Below are positions 32,929 through 44,066 of a stretch of 55,174 nucleotides of DNA, one piece after another. This stretch comes from Amylostereum areolatum (lineage: Eukaryota > Basidiomycota > Agaricomycetes > Russulales > Stereaceae), in assembly GCA_012932865.1 (NCBI GenBank), contig SAXG01000143.1, positions 1 to 55,174 of the forward strand, given 5' to 3'. Below the pieces are notes generated by a model. That model was not told the origin of the DNA. It did no database searches and worked only from the letters and a program-made list of their open reading frames with translations. Each line of letters starts with the position of its first letter. Position 1 is the stretch's first letter. A program made the position numbers and the translations under genes.

Positions 32929-34502
32929 TCAATGAAGGTCTTTGTGTGGAGCGGCGCCGTCGGGCGAGGGGGAATAAGCTGGAAGCTGGTCCCGCCCATC
33001 AACCTTGCGGTCTCCATTCCGGTCGTACAACTGGGAGTACCCAGGAAGTACCAGCGACGTATGTGGACCTGTGTAGCGCGTGGTGGTCGATGGGCTCGGC
33101 ATGACTGGCCTTCCTGCCGGAGCAGAGGTGCGGATGAAGTTCAAGGGTAAGGAAAACGTCACACGCTCAAACGCCGGCCTCTTTCCCTCGTTGCGACACA
33201 TCAGAGTGAAGTGCAAGGCATGGCTGACCGTAAGATGGGGGCTTTGCGAGCTTGGGCGTATGACGCGCGGACCCAGCCACGAACCCCCCTCGGCCTCCGC
33301 CAGGTATTGCCGGTGCATAAATGGCAACTCCATGCCCATGTTGAACCAGGTCCAAGGGTCGCCGGGCTTGGTGCGGGTAAAGACCTCCTTGGCTCTGTCT
33401 ATGTTGTACAAGACTGGAATGCCGTCGGGTAAAAGATCGAACGAATGATCGACGGTCCAGTTGGATGGGTAGTGGATTAAACCCAGTTCGTAAGCATGAC
33501 TCAGTGGATGAGGATTGCGCAGAGGGGTGTTGGGAGGCTGATCACAGGGTGGGGATACAGGGAACCGACTCCTCGGAGCCGTACTGTGGTATCTGGGTGA
33601 GAAAAAGGTGTGCAATAGCAAAGAAAGAAACACACCGATACGTTTCGATCTGTTCGACTTGCATTGTAAAGTCGGTAACCGTGAACTTGGATGCGTCCTC
33701 CGTAGACATCTCAGGAGCACTCAAGCGGAGCACAATCGGGAAGCGCGATTGTTCCACAGGAATGTGTTTTGGGATCGCCACCTTAACCTGGACCTTCGAT
33801 ATGAGGGCTTTAGGGATGCGCAAACCACCCTGATGTTCGCTGAGGGTAAATCTCGGGATGAGGTGTTCGACGTAAGGATAGAGTTTGTCAGGAGAGGGGG
33901 GGTTGGATGGAGGAATGTGGAAGCGGTTAACGATGATGTCGCATCGCGGAGCTTTGACTATAGTCTTGCTGAGGAAGACGGGAGCACATATCGACGACAA
34001 CATGGAAGGAGCTGGGTCTTCGACAGGGGAAAGTTGAGCAGTGGCGTAAAGGCCATAGTGCACACCTGCGGTCGCGTCCAATCCGAACACTTCCGTGGCC
34101 GGTAGCCAGCCCGGTATACGAAGATCGAACGTCAATTCCCATCCAGAGAGCTTGTTTGGATCTTCGTGCGCGTCGCTCGACACCTCTATAGGCCGTCCCT
34201 TGACCAGTTCCTCGGAGATAGAGCAGAGACGTATTCCGGAGTAGCCCGGGCCTACGAGTTCTGTCTGACCGTCAAAGGTGAGGACGAGAGATTGGAGGAA
34301 AATGGGCCGTCGACGCGGGAGCCAGGCAGATGGGGAAGGCGTGACCAATACTTGCCCCGAGAGAGAATACGAATTACTGAAGATAGAGGGTCAGCTCATA
34401 CGCGCTGCAACCTTGGAACGCCAAATGAACTCACGATTCGTCCGGGACGCCGTGCATATCCAGGGAAGAGGTGTAGGGCTTGATTTTGATGGTAACGGAC
34501 AT
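32929..34502 (-). CDS. Arrestin-like protein
   Basis: Exon 1 (34435-34502) encodes MSVTIKIKPYTSSLDMHGVP. The intron 34377-34434 leads to NSYSLSGQVLVTPSPSAW, then LQSLVLTFDGQTELVG, the first strands of an arrestin N-domain. Later segments WELTFDLRIPGWLPAT and GVHYGLYATAQL follow, then an intron after ETYR, and a C-domain with VDHSFDLLPDGIPVLYNI and HLTVSHALHFTLMCRN. It ends with VLPGYSQLYDRNGDRKVDG, a tail recurrent in basidiomycete arrestin-like proteins. Such proteins act as adaptors, some for ubiquitin ligases in permease endocytosis; no PPxY motif is seen here, so that role is unproven. Confidence 0.82.
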
Positions 34503-35360
34503 GGCGAGCGAGAGGAGAGCTGGTATGAAACCACAGGGCTTGGAGAGGGAATAGATGTGACGAGGAAAGAAGGGACATGACAGATCTTATACAAGGCAGA
34601 ATGCGGCAAGGATGGAGTCAAACAAGCGTTCAAAAGGAGAACAAAAGGTCAGAGATCGACAAAGGGTGCTAGCCACTACGGTATTGTCCTACCAGTCGGA
34701 AGGCAGGCCACGGCGGCCCTTAGGCACGTTTTACGTGGCACACACGCACCCGAAGGCAATCGCAGCAAGCTACCAGAAACTAGCCGAGAGATAGTCGACA
34801 GAGGTCAGACTCTCAGAGAAAGCGAAGATGCAAGCAAGATCGAAAGAGTAGTGCACGTGTTCTGCGAACCTCCGCTTGTTGCTGACCAAACATACGCCAC
34901 GCGGGTGGCGTGGCCAGGTGGTACCCCATCTTGCAATTGACCGCTCTCCCTCTTTCTTGTTAACCCTCGCATTCTCTCGCAACCGCTGAGCCACCTTTGG
35001 CTCGCTTGTTGCCATGCGGGGACCCCACAGCCCCTGGACGACCCCTTCAACCGGGCCTATTCGCGCTGGCAGAGACCTCTAGTCCTTTGCCGCTGGGCCG
35101 CGCATCTTGGAAGTCTTGTCTAGGTGCTTTCCGTGGCGGCTCTCGCAATGACTCTCCAGAGGCCTCGGTGCCACTACCCTGCGGCTATCTCTTGTAACTT
35201 TACGTGAGCTCCCCTGTGCTATTCCGACTCCGCCATGTCTCGCCGCAGAAGGATTCTTTGTTGAGAAGCAATGTAACGACAATGGACGCCACAAGCCATT
35301 CAGGAATGGACGGACCGCCGTGATGAACATCGCAAAACTTCACCCAAGAACCTCGTTCTG
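34503..35360. other. Long intergenic stretch upstream of the arrestin-like gene
   Basis: 858 bp, GC-rich around 34,890-35,200, with a 7-bp-arm palindrome GCCACGC...GCGTGGC near 34,900. No recognisable coding frame. It may contain a missing 5' exon of the unknown gene that follows. Confidence 0.4.
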
Positions 35361-36023
35361 ATGAGCGAGCTACGCGATGCTCGGAACAAAAATGACTACG
35401 ACACGGCTTTGGACGCCGAACGAACGAACGTCCTCGAAGGGTTGAATGAGAGGACAAAGAGGATGGCGGCATGGCCCGTGAGTCGCCTCTACAATCTCTC
35501 CACGTTTTAATCACATTATCTTCGTCCACAGATCCAGAAACACCCGATAAATGTCTACATCGCCCCGTTCTCCGGCAGTTTGCACCTTCCCCCTTCGTCT
35601 CCATCAAAGCAACGGAACACGCACGATCAAGTTTGTCAAAGGCAGCAACTTTAACGCGCTGGTGTACAACTTTTACAGTGCACGCGCCGAGCTGAACTAC
35701 GGAGGCATGAATTACGTCCACGAGTCCCCAGCGGTTTCGCGGCCAACCCGGTACTTCTTCCTTTTCTTCTTCGTACACCATATTCATCCCATTTCCACAG
35801 TAACGAATATTTAGGCCCGTTCCCTCACATCCCCGGCTTTCAACTCACGGCTAAAACGCGAGATGCGCGCATCGAGCGGTGGGATTCGTATTTGAAAGAG
35901 CGATGGAACGAGACTACAACATGGAAGGTTGAAGTTTACTTCGACGATACGGTACAAAGATGGGTCTCTCGTCCGCGTGGTGATTTCGACTGTAGCCCAG
36001 ACATGGAGGTATATTTTGGTTAG
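35361..36023 (+). pseudogene. Uncharacterised basidiomycete protein, frame broken (pseudogene or sequence error)
   Basis: Coding-like sequence begins with an ATG at 35361 (MSELRDARNKNDYDTALDAE). The intron 35478-35531 follows, then IQKHPINVYIAPFSGSLHLP. At the AAA run 35606-35608 the frame must shift by one base to continue as TRTIKFVKGSNFNALVYNFY, then NYGGMNYVHESPAVSRPTR. A second intron ends at a CACAG, followed by PFPHIPGFQLTAKTRDARIE and WKVEVYFDDTVQRW. It stops at 36021-36023 or splices there. I do not recognise the family. The in-frame sequence also extends upstream of 35361 until a stop near 35271, so the true start is uncertain. The single shift could be real decay or an indel error. 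Confidence 0.5.
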
Positions 36024-36131
36024 AACAATCATCTGCAACCAGTCTGTTCACGGGTTTGGAAAGCCATGCAGCCAACTGCTGGACCATATACGAGCGAAGC
36101 CTAGCCGTATATAGGCAGGATAAGTACATGT

Positions 36132-37282
36132 TCATGAAAATACCTTCGACACCGCCAGCTCGTCCTCCTCAAGTTTTCGTACGTCCTTCCTGCCGAGCCG
36201 CTCCGTCTCCGCTTGTCTCCGCTCCTTGTACCGATTGCCCTTTTCGCGCCGCATAGCAGACCGCACTGCCGTAGGAGAGATGAATTCTGAGAAGAAAAGA
36301 TGAGGACTCAATCTTGTTACAGAAGACAACAGGGAGAAGCTTCGCACCTGGGTTTGAGAAAACCGTTGCGCCGTTGAACGCGCCCTCGAAGATACGAATA
36401 GGTGTCAATACGAATCGCGGGCCGATTTCGACCAAAGATGTTTGCGGCGGACCGTTCGGTTGTAGTGGGTCCTTCTCGATGATCTGACGTAGGGTTAGCG
36501 AGGAGACGGGACCACATGCGATGTGGAGGTACGCACTTGGAAATTACGGAACCATATTTTACTGTCGAGGATGGAGAACGTGAGGATGTGGTCAACGAAT
36601 GGCTTCACCTTCCGTGCCTGCGGTGGGACGCCGAATATCTTTGTTTTCCCGTTAGCGCGGCAGCAAGCACAACACAAAGATACTCACATGCGTGAACACC
36701 TCCTTAGTCAATCGCCCCCACTCCGTGTCTTCAAACGCCCGATCGAAGCTCAATATCCCTCGACTGCCCTTCAGACAGTTCCCTGTCATTTTTAGCTCGT
36801 CCATTGTGTGCACGTTCTGTACATGTAGCTTGATGCTCGGCCCGTTCGGCGTCTTGGCCGCCCACATGTACAGGTCTTCGTGCCTCCGTGCTTCGAGGTA
36901 AAGCGTGTTGTTGCAGTTGTTGAGATCCGCGAGCTCGGGTAAGAGTCCAAGCTGGTTTTTTGAATCCAATTTTGAGTCTGCAGGAGCGTATGCGCATCAG
37001 ACTATGCATGGGATTGGAAACACGACGCGGGCGCGAAGACGTACCCTTTTTGACATGAGGTAGAAGAGCTTCTATATCGTTCATAAAATGTCGCATACGA
37101 TGGGTTATACCGCGCGACGACAGCATGAGAACACGCTGCTTGTTTTTCTTCTTTTTAGGTGCAGGCGTAGAGGGATGGTCGACGTCTTCGTCGACGTCCA
37201 TGTCCTCCACTTTGCGCTTTCCCTTGCTTTTCGCATCCGATTTAGATGCGTTAGATGTTTGGGCTTTGAGGACAGATGCCAT
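36132..37282 (-). CDS. BRX1: Ribosome biogenesis protein Brx1 (Brix domain)
   Basis: The start is ATG at 37282-37280 (MASVLKAQTSNASKSDAKSK), with a Lys-rich, acidic N-tail. The Brix domain begins QRVLMLSSRGITHRMRHFMN and continues DLNNCNNTLYLEARRHEDLY, VQNVHTMDELKMTGNCLKGS, FVDHILTFSILDSKIWFRNF and IGPRFVLTPIRIFEGAFNG. The C-terminus is basic and helical, ending VSKVFS at the stop 36134-36132. The NNC and HEDLY signatures separate Brx1 from Rpf1, Rpf2, Ssf1 and Imp4. Brx1 acts in the nucleolus in early 60S assembly. About five introns. Confidence 0.94.
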
Positions 37283-37831
37283 GGTCAGGACTTAGAGAGA
37301 CGGTGTGTTGGAGCAGGAATGCGGTTTGTGTTACTTAGCAGCTGCAGAAATGCACTTTCTGATTATCTAAGCATCCTCGACGGGGCCGACGTCGGCCAAC
37401 TCCGAGCCTGGTTGAGCCAGTGGACGCGCTCCTCAGTCGATGGTATCAAAGTAGGTTCAATTCGTGCTGGGTCTTGGTATGAGACTAGGTATCAAAGACT
37501 CAAGAGCATATAAACATATAGGCATTAGCAGACTACCACAACACCAGCAGCCTACGGAGGTCAATGCATAGGAGCTACGATCAACATGGATGCAACGAAA
37601 CCGCTCTGTCCGAGCTTTATGCGATGGGGGATGTAGAAGGGGGAGGGTAGGGGGAAAGGGTTGGGATTGGGATTGGATGAGGGGACGGATTTGAGCAGAG
37701 CAGATAATAAGTGATGCAGCAAAGAAAAAACACGGAACAGAAAGAAAGAAAACGCAGGACGAATGAAAAGGCTGTACATTATTTATTCGGTCGTGAAACG
37801 AAATGTCCTTGCGTCGCACAAGTCACCCAAA
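37283..37831. other. Intergenic: KH gene 3' UTR and BRX1 promoter
   Basis: 549 bp between two tandem minus-strand genes. It includes the G-rich tract listed separately. No coding frame was recognised. Confidence 0.5.
37637..37672 (-). other. C-rich (minus) / G-rich (plus) tract with G-quadruplex pattern
   Basis: The plus strand reads GAAGGGGGAGGGTAGGGGG followed by AAAGGGTTGGGATTGGG. Four or more G-runs of at least three are separated by one to three bases, which fits the G-quadruplex consensus. On the minus strand, which is the sense strand of the KH gene, it is a run of CCC/CCCCC motifs 160-195 nt after the stop. Confidence 0.6.
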
Positions 37832-39246
37832 TCAGACGCCAGGCTGCTGCTGGCGTAATTGCTTCTGTTTCTCTTGTTCCAAACGCTAGAGGAATCATGT
37901 AAGTGCTTGGAACGAGTGAACGTGCAGGTGAAACTAACGTGGTAGAGCAACTGTACGGCCATCTGGATGTTCGCAGGCGGGCCCGTGATTACGACCAGGC
38001 GCTCACCTTCCCCACCAGCACCGTTAACACCCACACCCTGTGCGCCCGGTTCCATGATCTTGATCTGGCTAGCACTCATGTGCCGAATTTCGTTGATCTT
38101 GCTCCCTCCTTTGCCAATGATACACCCGACGAGGTCGTTCGGTATGTAAATCTGCTGGGTTTGCAATTGGGCAGGGGGATTGGTTGCTGCGGGCGGGCCT
38201 TGGATGTAAGGGTTCGAATAACCTCCTCCTGGAACGTACGATGAGCCAACGTAAGCGGTGCCAGTGGTGGAGCGCCGGTTCGACGGGCGGTAGGACGAGT
38301 TGCTGCTGGAGGAGTGGGAAGGCATACGATCCTGAGCTTCAATGAGGATGTTACCGATATAGTACGTCGCAATGTGTATGGCGTCCGCCACCCCGGCAAC
38401 ACTAAGCACGCGCTATGAAGATTACAGCGAGTCAATAGAAGCGCTCGCCATGGGCAACGTGGCTGCGTACCTCGGTAGATCCAGGAAGCATGCCCTCACT
38501 AGCGTTAAGGCGGGCGCCGCTTGCGTCTTGAATCTCTTTGATCTTCGAACCCTGCTTGCCGATGACCGAACCCATACGCGAGTTCGGGATCATGAACTTA
38601 ATGGTGACTGCACGGCTGCCGGGAACGGACGGAACATCGAAGGGCTCGTCGTTAATCCGACGAACAATGAGGCCAAACGCCTGGAAAAGGTGCGGGTTAA
38701 GTTGGGGTACGTGGTAAGACCAACAGAAAAACTCCGGCGAACCTTAGAGACGGCGTCGAGAGGACCGCTGACGTTGAGGATACGTTCTGGGTTGCCTGGG
38801 ATACTCTCTGAAACCATGACCCGCGCGCCCGACTTCTCCCTGATCTCGTTGACATGAGTGCCGCTCTTTCCGATGATGATGGATGCGTCTTGGGTGACTA
38901 TGAGGCATCGCATGTGGATGTGGGCAGAGGGCGGAGGCGGAGCGGAGGTGGAAGAGGAGGAAGGCGGTGCGGAAGTGGTCGCTGCATCTGTGTTTTGGTC
39001 GGGCATGCCCTCCTTGCGGTCTTCAGGAGAGGAGGGGACTTCGTGAGCTGAGGCCGAATTTTCAGCGGAAGCCATGGTTACGTCATGGGCCGCGGGAGGG
39101 AGTGTAGAAAGAGTCCCGGAGGAAGACGAGTGGGTGGTCGTTGACTCATCGCCGTGGGTAACGCCGGTGTTGGCGCGTTTGTGTTGCTTTTGGTTGTCGC
39201 TGTCTGAGGGAGAGCGCGACCGCTTCCTCGTATCGTGCTCTGGCAT
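37832..39246 (-). CDS. Triple KH-domain RNA-binding protein (PCBP/hnRNP-K, Pbp2/Rnc1-like)
   Basis: The start is ATG at 39246-39244 (MPEHDTRKRSRSPSDSDNQK). A Ser/Pro-rich N-tail precedes three KH domains, each with its GxxG loop: CLIVTQDASIIIGKSGTHVN; FMIPNSRMGSVIGKQGSKIK; and IYIPNDLVGCIIGKGGSKIN. Between KH2 and KH3 lies a Ser/Tyr/Gly-rich linker. The tail is RLEQEKQKQLRQQQPGV, with the stop at 37834-37832. The spacing KH1-KH2 then linker then KH3 is that of poly(C)-binding proteins, yeast Pbp2 and Hek2, and S. pombe Rnc1. It probably binds C-rich mRNA elements to control stability or localisation. The exact orthologue cannot be fixed. Confidence 0.9.
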
Positions 39247-39755
39247 CGTCGCGGTTTAGTCTATACCACTCTTTTTTACGATTCAGGGACGGGTGGGGTG
39301 GGGGCGAAGCTTGGGCAGAACAGAAAGGACACGGGAGGGAGGAACGCGGGGGCGGATGACAAGGATGATGGTCTGGGGCAGTCGATGATTGGTGAGGGGG
39401 ATGTAGAGGGGTGCGGACAGCGTAGCGAGCAGAGAGCTACTTACCTCGTTCGTCGTTGACGGCGACGTTGAGCGAGGCGATGGGCCCGGCGATGGAGAAG
39501 ATGACAGAACTGAAGCAAAACTCAATTCGTCGACGCGACTCAAGGCGCCCGCCTGAAATAAGCGTAAACAAGGCCCAAGGCCGCCGCCACCTCCCCTCGG
39601 CTTTCAATCTTGCTTCAACTGAAGCACTGATTCCTCGACATACGCAAACTCCTCGCGTGGCTACATGGTACACTTTACGAGTTACTACGGCGCATGGTTG
39701 AACTGCACCAGACGGAGAAAGCGGTTGACGCCACAGCTCAAAGGCCAACGGCATC
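39247..39755. other. Intergenic: adenosine deaminase 3' end and KH gene promoter
   Basis: 509 bp. The genes are tandem on the minus strand: the KH gene starts at its left edge and the deaminase ends at its right edge. Plus-strand open frames here are not supported. Confidence 0.45.
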
Positions 39756-41823
39756 TCATTCGGATACATCCAACGACCCCACTTCGTCAACAAACTTGGA
39801 CCAGCGCCTCTCCCATGAAGCTAACGCCAACCCCTTCTCCGATTCGGATAACGTCGAAAACTGCAGACAGCTACTGAGAATTTACGATAAACACAGCCAA
39901 CGAAAAGACCTACAGAGAGGCTGTCTCGAGCCATTTGCGCAAGGGTAATGATGCCAGATATTTCGCTTGATACCAGCACCTGGTAAAAGTCATACGACAG
40001 CCCCATAGCTCCAAACACGGCTGGATCGTCCGAGTTCAGCGCAACGGGTATACCTTGGTTGATAACGATGGGGAGCGGGTGCGCGGGTATGGACGGCGTC
40101 AGACGCTAAGCAATCTATTTAGTTTCCCGGATGGAAGCGAACACGTAGTTACGCACTAAGATTTCGTTTCTAAGAACATGTGGATGAGCGTGGATATAAG
40201 CCAATGTAGAGGTATTACTCACGATATCGGGCAAATCTCCAACGCGATTTGTTGGTCTCGACATATTTGCATGAGCTTGGGATGCTTGACGATAGAGTAT
40301 CTAAAGCAATTCCGGTTACGTCTAACATTCATAAACGTCCTCGGATATCTTACCCGTGGCCAATACGCTTGGTCCCTAGAAGTATTGCATCGTACATGTT
40401 ATTATCCGGCTCGCCGCCGTCGCTCAGAGTTTCTCCGGCGTGCAGAATGAGGGGGAGGTCGAGACCTTGAGATCGCACCTTCTCGTTAAACGCGAGCAAC
40501 TGGGGGAGATAGTCGGTCAAAGGATGAGCTATGTTCTCGTCGCCGACAATGTCGAATCCAGCGATAAGGTGGGGAAATTCTTGCTTTAACGCAATGACAT
40601 CTTCAGTGTACCATGTCATTTCCTCGGGCGTTATCACGCGGACCGCGGTGTAGATCACCTTCGCCCCGATGAAGTCGTCTTCGCGTCCCTGGTTTTTCAT
40701 TTCTGCTTTGACTTCCTTGACAATCTCATCGAAGTCGAGCAACCATTCTCGATGAGGGACGTTCTGTTCGCCAGATTCGCCCCACATAAACCTGGAGGAA
40801 CGATCAGCATGTCATACACGCTGTTTAAAGAAGAAAGGCACTTGTTGATGAAGTTGATTCGAGGCTCCATATAAGAAATACCGTCGTCGATCGACTCGAT
40901 AAGGAACTGACGGATGTACTTGCGGTAGATGGGACGGTAATAAAAGAGTCCCTGGCAAAACTTGCTTAGCCGAGAGAGGTCAGAATACTTGAAGTGCACA
41001 CACCGTGGTCGCCCGGAAAGTGCTTAGGAATTTCTCCCATATCTTTCGGAGAAGCTTCATGAGAACGTCCAAGGAGAACTCCAAAAAGAGCAGACCTTTT
41101 TGACAGTGTTGTGGGTTCCATACGCTTCTGAAGGGTTGATAGTCATGGTCCCATATAACCACTTGTCGAATCCCTCGGGCCCTCCAAGAGCCGTGTCAAA
41201 CGAAACGCGTGCAACAGAGAGCGGTATCCACGAGCCAGCCTGATAACCTGTGTTCGCCGACACGCTTGCAGTCCCAGTGAATTGCGGTTGAGGAAATACT
41301 TGAAGTAACGGAACGTTCGAGGAGAGGTTGGTGAGGGTAACGCCTTCCGGAGCGCTGATATGGATTTCGGGATGTTCATATGCCAACTTCATGAGGATGG
41401 TTTTGTGCACCGTCGCATCCAGATGAGCGTGGAGGAGGGCGCCCTTGGGCATCTGAGAAGCAATGAGTCCGGCGTATCCCTGAAGAATCGCAGGCATGCA
41501 CACCTTCTGGATTAGTTTGAAAACTTGCGTCTTGTCGATTACATCCTTACCTATACGGAAAACAAAGTTCGTGTGTACCATAGACCCAACTTGTAGGCGC
41601 ACGCACAAGTGAGAAAACCCATCCCGGGGAAAACGTTGGGAATGTTCTCGTCCTTCCACACGGTGTTGGCCTCGTCCTCGCGGATTTTCCTGACTATGCC
41701 GTCCGCCCGCTTCTCAGCATCGGTGAGAGTTGTCAGCAAGGCGTTCTCCCTGCGTAAAGATCTGTCCTCCTGAATCAACGCAGACCGCCTGGCCATGTAT
41801 TCCGAAAGCTGGACGTTGGCCAT
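39756..41823 (-). CDS. ADGF/CECR1-type adenosine deaminase
   Basis: The start is ATG at 41823-41821 (MANVQLSEYMARRSALIQED). An N-terminal coiled region is followed by MPKGALLHAHLDATVHKTIL with the first zinc HxH. Then come FLIESIDDGISYMEPRINF, LIAGFDIVGDEN, LPLILHAGETLSDGGEPDNN with the catalytic His and Glu, AILLGTKRIGHG and PVALNSDDPAVFGAMG with the zinc Asp. The last exon continues ARDSLSFSTLSESEKGLALA and ends SLDVSE at TGA 39758-39756. These motifs define the adenosine-deaminase-related growth-factor branch. The reaction is adenosine to inosine. No signal peptide is obvious, unlike animal CECR1/ADA2, so it may be intracellular. About seven introns. Confidence 0.9.
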
Positions 41824-42052
41824 GATGGGATTGAAAACGTATACCGGCAAGTTTTCCTGGAAGTGGACGATGAGGGTATAGAAAGAAGGCAGGATGATAT
41901 GACTGAGATTTCATTTTTGGTTGTAGGATGCACATGCACACGTTGGAAACAAGCGCCCCTGAGAGATATCCGTTGAGCGCGTCGAGCACGTGGTCGATCG
42001 CGTCCAGTTGACCGGCAAATTCACAGCCTGCTTTCGGTCTCTCCTCACCCTC

Positions 42053-43766
42053 ATGTCCGACTTCGACGAAATTGGTTGGTGTTCTCTCTCCGACTCCTCT
42101 GCTACCCTCTAAATTCATCTCAGGTTTTCTTTCTGCCAAACAGATGACTACGGCGCCGTTGAAGGCACCCCGTTTAAACCTATCCCAGGTCCGGCGGCCA
42201 AGAAGCGCAAAACAGCACCTTCCTCCACCACTGGTCGCGCTATCGCGGGCCCTTCTCGCAACAAAGCCGTATCAGATGTAGGCGCAACCAAGCGGCGCGC
42301 AATACGAGCTCAAGAACCGAAGGCCACCAGCGATAGCGATGACGAGATTGAGGCGTTGGATGGACTTCCGCCTACCCGTGCAAGTCCCCCTATCAATGGC
42401 ACTCGAGCGTCCAAACCAAAGGGAAAACAGCCCGAGGTGCCCGTGACTAACGGGAAAGCTCAGGCGAAAGGGAAGGGGAAAGAGAAGGCGGACCCTCCGC
42501 CTAAATCCAAGGCATCGAAGAAAGCCTCCACCCCTGTTCCGATTGTGTTGAGCGACGGCGATGACCCTCAGCCTTCTAAACCAGCTCCTGTGCTCAAGAA
42601 TGGCAAGAAGAGTACGACTGCTTCATCATCTGAGAAGACGACCGCATCCACTCGTACTCTCGTGCGCCTTCAGAAACAACTGGATGAGGTGAGCACAAAT
42701 TATCGTTCGGTCTGCTATATGGCATATCTTTTACCAATGATATCCATAGGTTACCTCTCATCGTGATGCTGTTATAAAGCAGTTTGAAGAATTGCAAGAA
42801 CTTCGGCAAACAAGTCAAGAAGAGGAGATACAGCGGTGTAGGGCACAGTATGAGTCCGCTCTCCGTGGTACGTGTGTGGTCCTTTGGTCCGCATCACTGC
42901 TACTCACCGTTATCGCAGCTAAAGAGGGCCTCGTCGAGGAGCTCACTGCACATATCGCCCGCATAGAGCCCATGCTCAAACCGGGTCGCGCACCATATCT
43001 GCGTTTTCTCACACGCGAAGCAGCGGATAAAGAGCAGCAAGCGAAGCAGAAAGATATTGACCGGCTGAATCAAGTTATTAGCGATCAGCAAGCTCAACTC
43101 GACGAGCGGGAAGAGCAGTATAAGGTGCTGGAGGCGCAGCGTAAGCCGTCCACCATCTGTGCCCATGTGAGCTGTGTTGATATACCTCTATGACAGTCAG
43201 AGACACGAGAGCAGAACTCACAGCTGAAATCAACCGAGGCAAAGAGTTGGTTGCTTTGAAACCGGCACGCAATCCTCCCGGTACCGTTCACACCCACAGC
43301 GATCCCAAGACCGGTTTCGCGATCACCCTATACGAGGACATAACCAACCTCCTCATCACCAACTTGAGGGTACAGCCTAGCCAAGTCGAAGATGTCCCCG
43401 CAGATGATCTGATTTATACATGCGTGTATACCCATCCTCTGACTAAACTCAGTAGTTGCCCTCTTTCACATCTTTGCCCACGACACTGACTGATGTCCGC
43501 TCTTGTCAGGCCTTAATTTTATCCTTGAAGTTGGGTACAAGCTCGAGAATAACACCGATCATGTCGCTCTCATGGGCATGCACAAACCTGTAGGGATAGA
43601 AAACGAGTCGGAAGATTTCAAGCAACGTCTGGGATACTACAGTGATGTCATATCCTTCCACTATGACCAAGTCGATGTCTACATGAAAGAAATCGAACAA
43701 TGTCTTAGTCCTGACGAACAGGACGCGGACCCCGAGCAGCTACCAGGAGACGAATCTACGACATGA
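42053..43766 (+). CDS. Monopolin subunit Csm1/Pcs1-like chromosome segregation protein
   Basis: Exon 1 from ATG 42053 encodes MSDFDEI. After an intron it continues DDYGAVEGTPFKPIPGPAAK. A long Lys/Pro/Ser-rich disordered region follows (KGKGKEKADPPPKSKASKKA). A coiled-coil is then encoded across several exons (QFEELQELRQTSQEEEIQRC, KQKDIDRLNQVISDQQAQLD). The C-terminal globular domain reads FAITLYEDITNLLITNLRV, VPADDLIYTCVYTH, then LNFILEVGYKLENNTDHVAL. A coiled-coil plus small C-terminal domain beginning LYEDITNLLI is the Csm1/Pcs1 layout. Csm1 clamps kinetochore microtubule sites in yeasts and binds kinetochore proteins through this domain. Function here is inferred. Confidence 0.83.
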
Positions 43767-44066
43767 GCAGCTTGTAATTCTACGCACATTTTCTTGTATA
43801 TTGATTCTTACATTTTTGGTTCTTCGCATCTTCATCATTTCTGCCTACTCAGTACTCAGGTCTCAAGTTTCATCCGTCTTACTTACCATTTCTTGCACGG
43901 TGTGGAAGCTCCACGCAATATCATGCCAACCTACGAACATACAACGATAGTTAACCCTTCTCTCCTTCTCTCATCTTCGGTACTTAGGGGCGCTACGCTC
44001 CCAACTGGTATTCTGATGATCCATCTCGCGTTCATTTTGACATTTTACACGAAGCAAGTGTACGTT
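43767..44066. other. Convergent 3' intergenic region
   Basis: 300 bp of A/T-richer sequence between the Csm1/Pcs1 stop and the asparaginase stop. Nothing was recognised. Confidence 0.5.
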
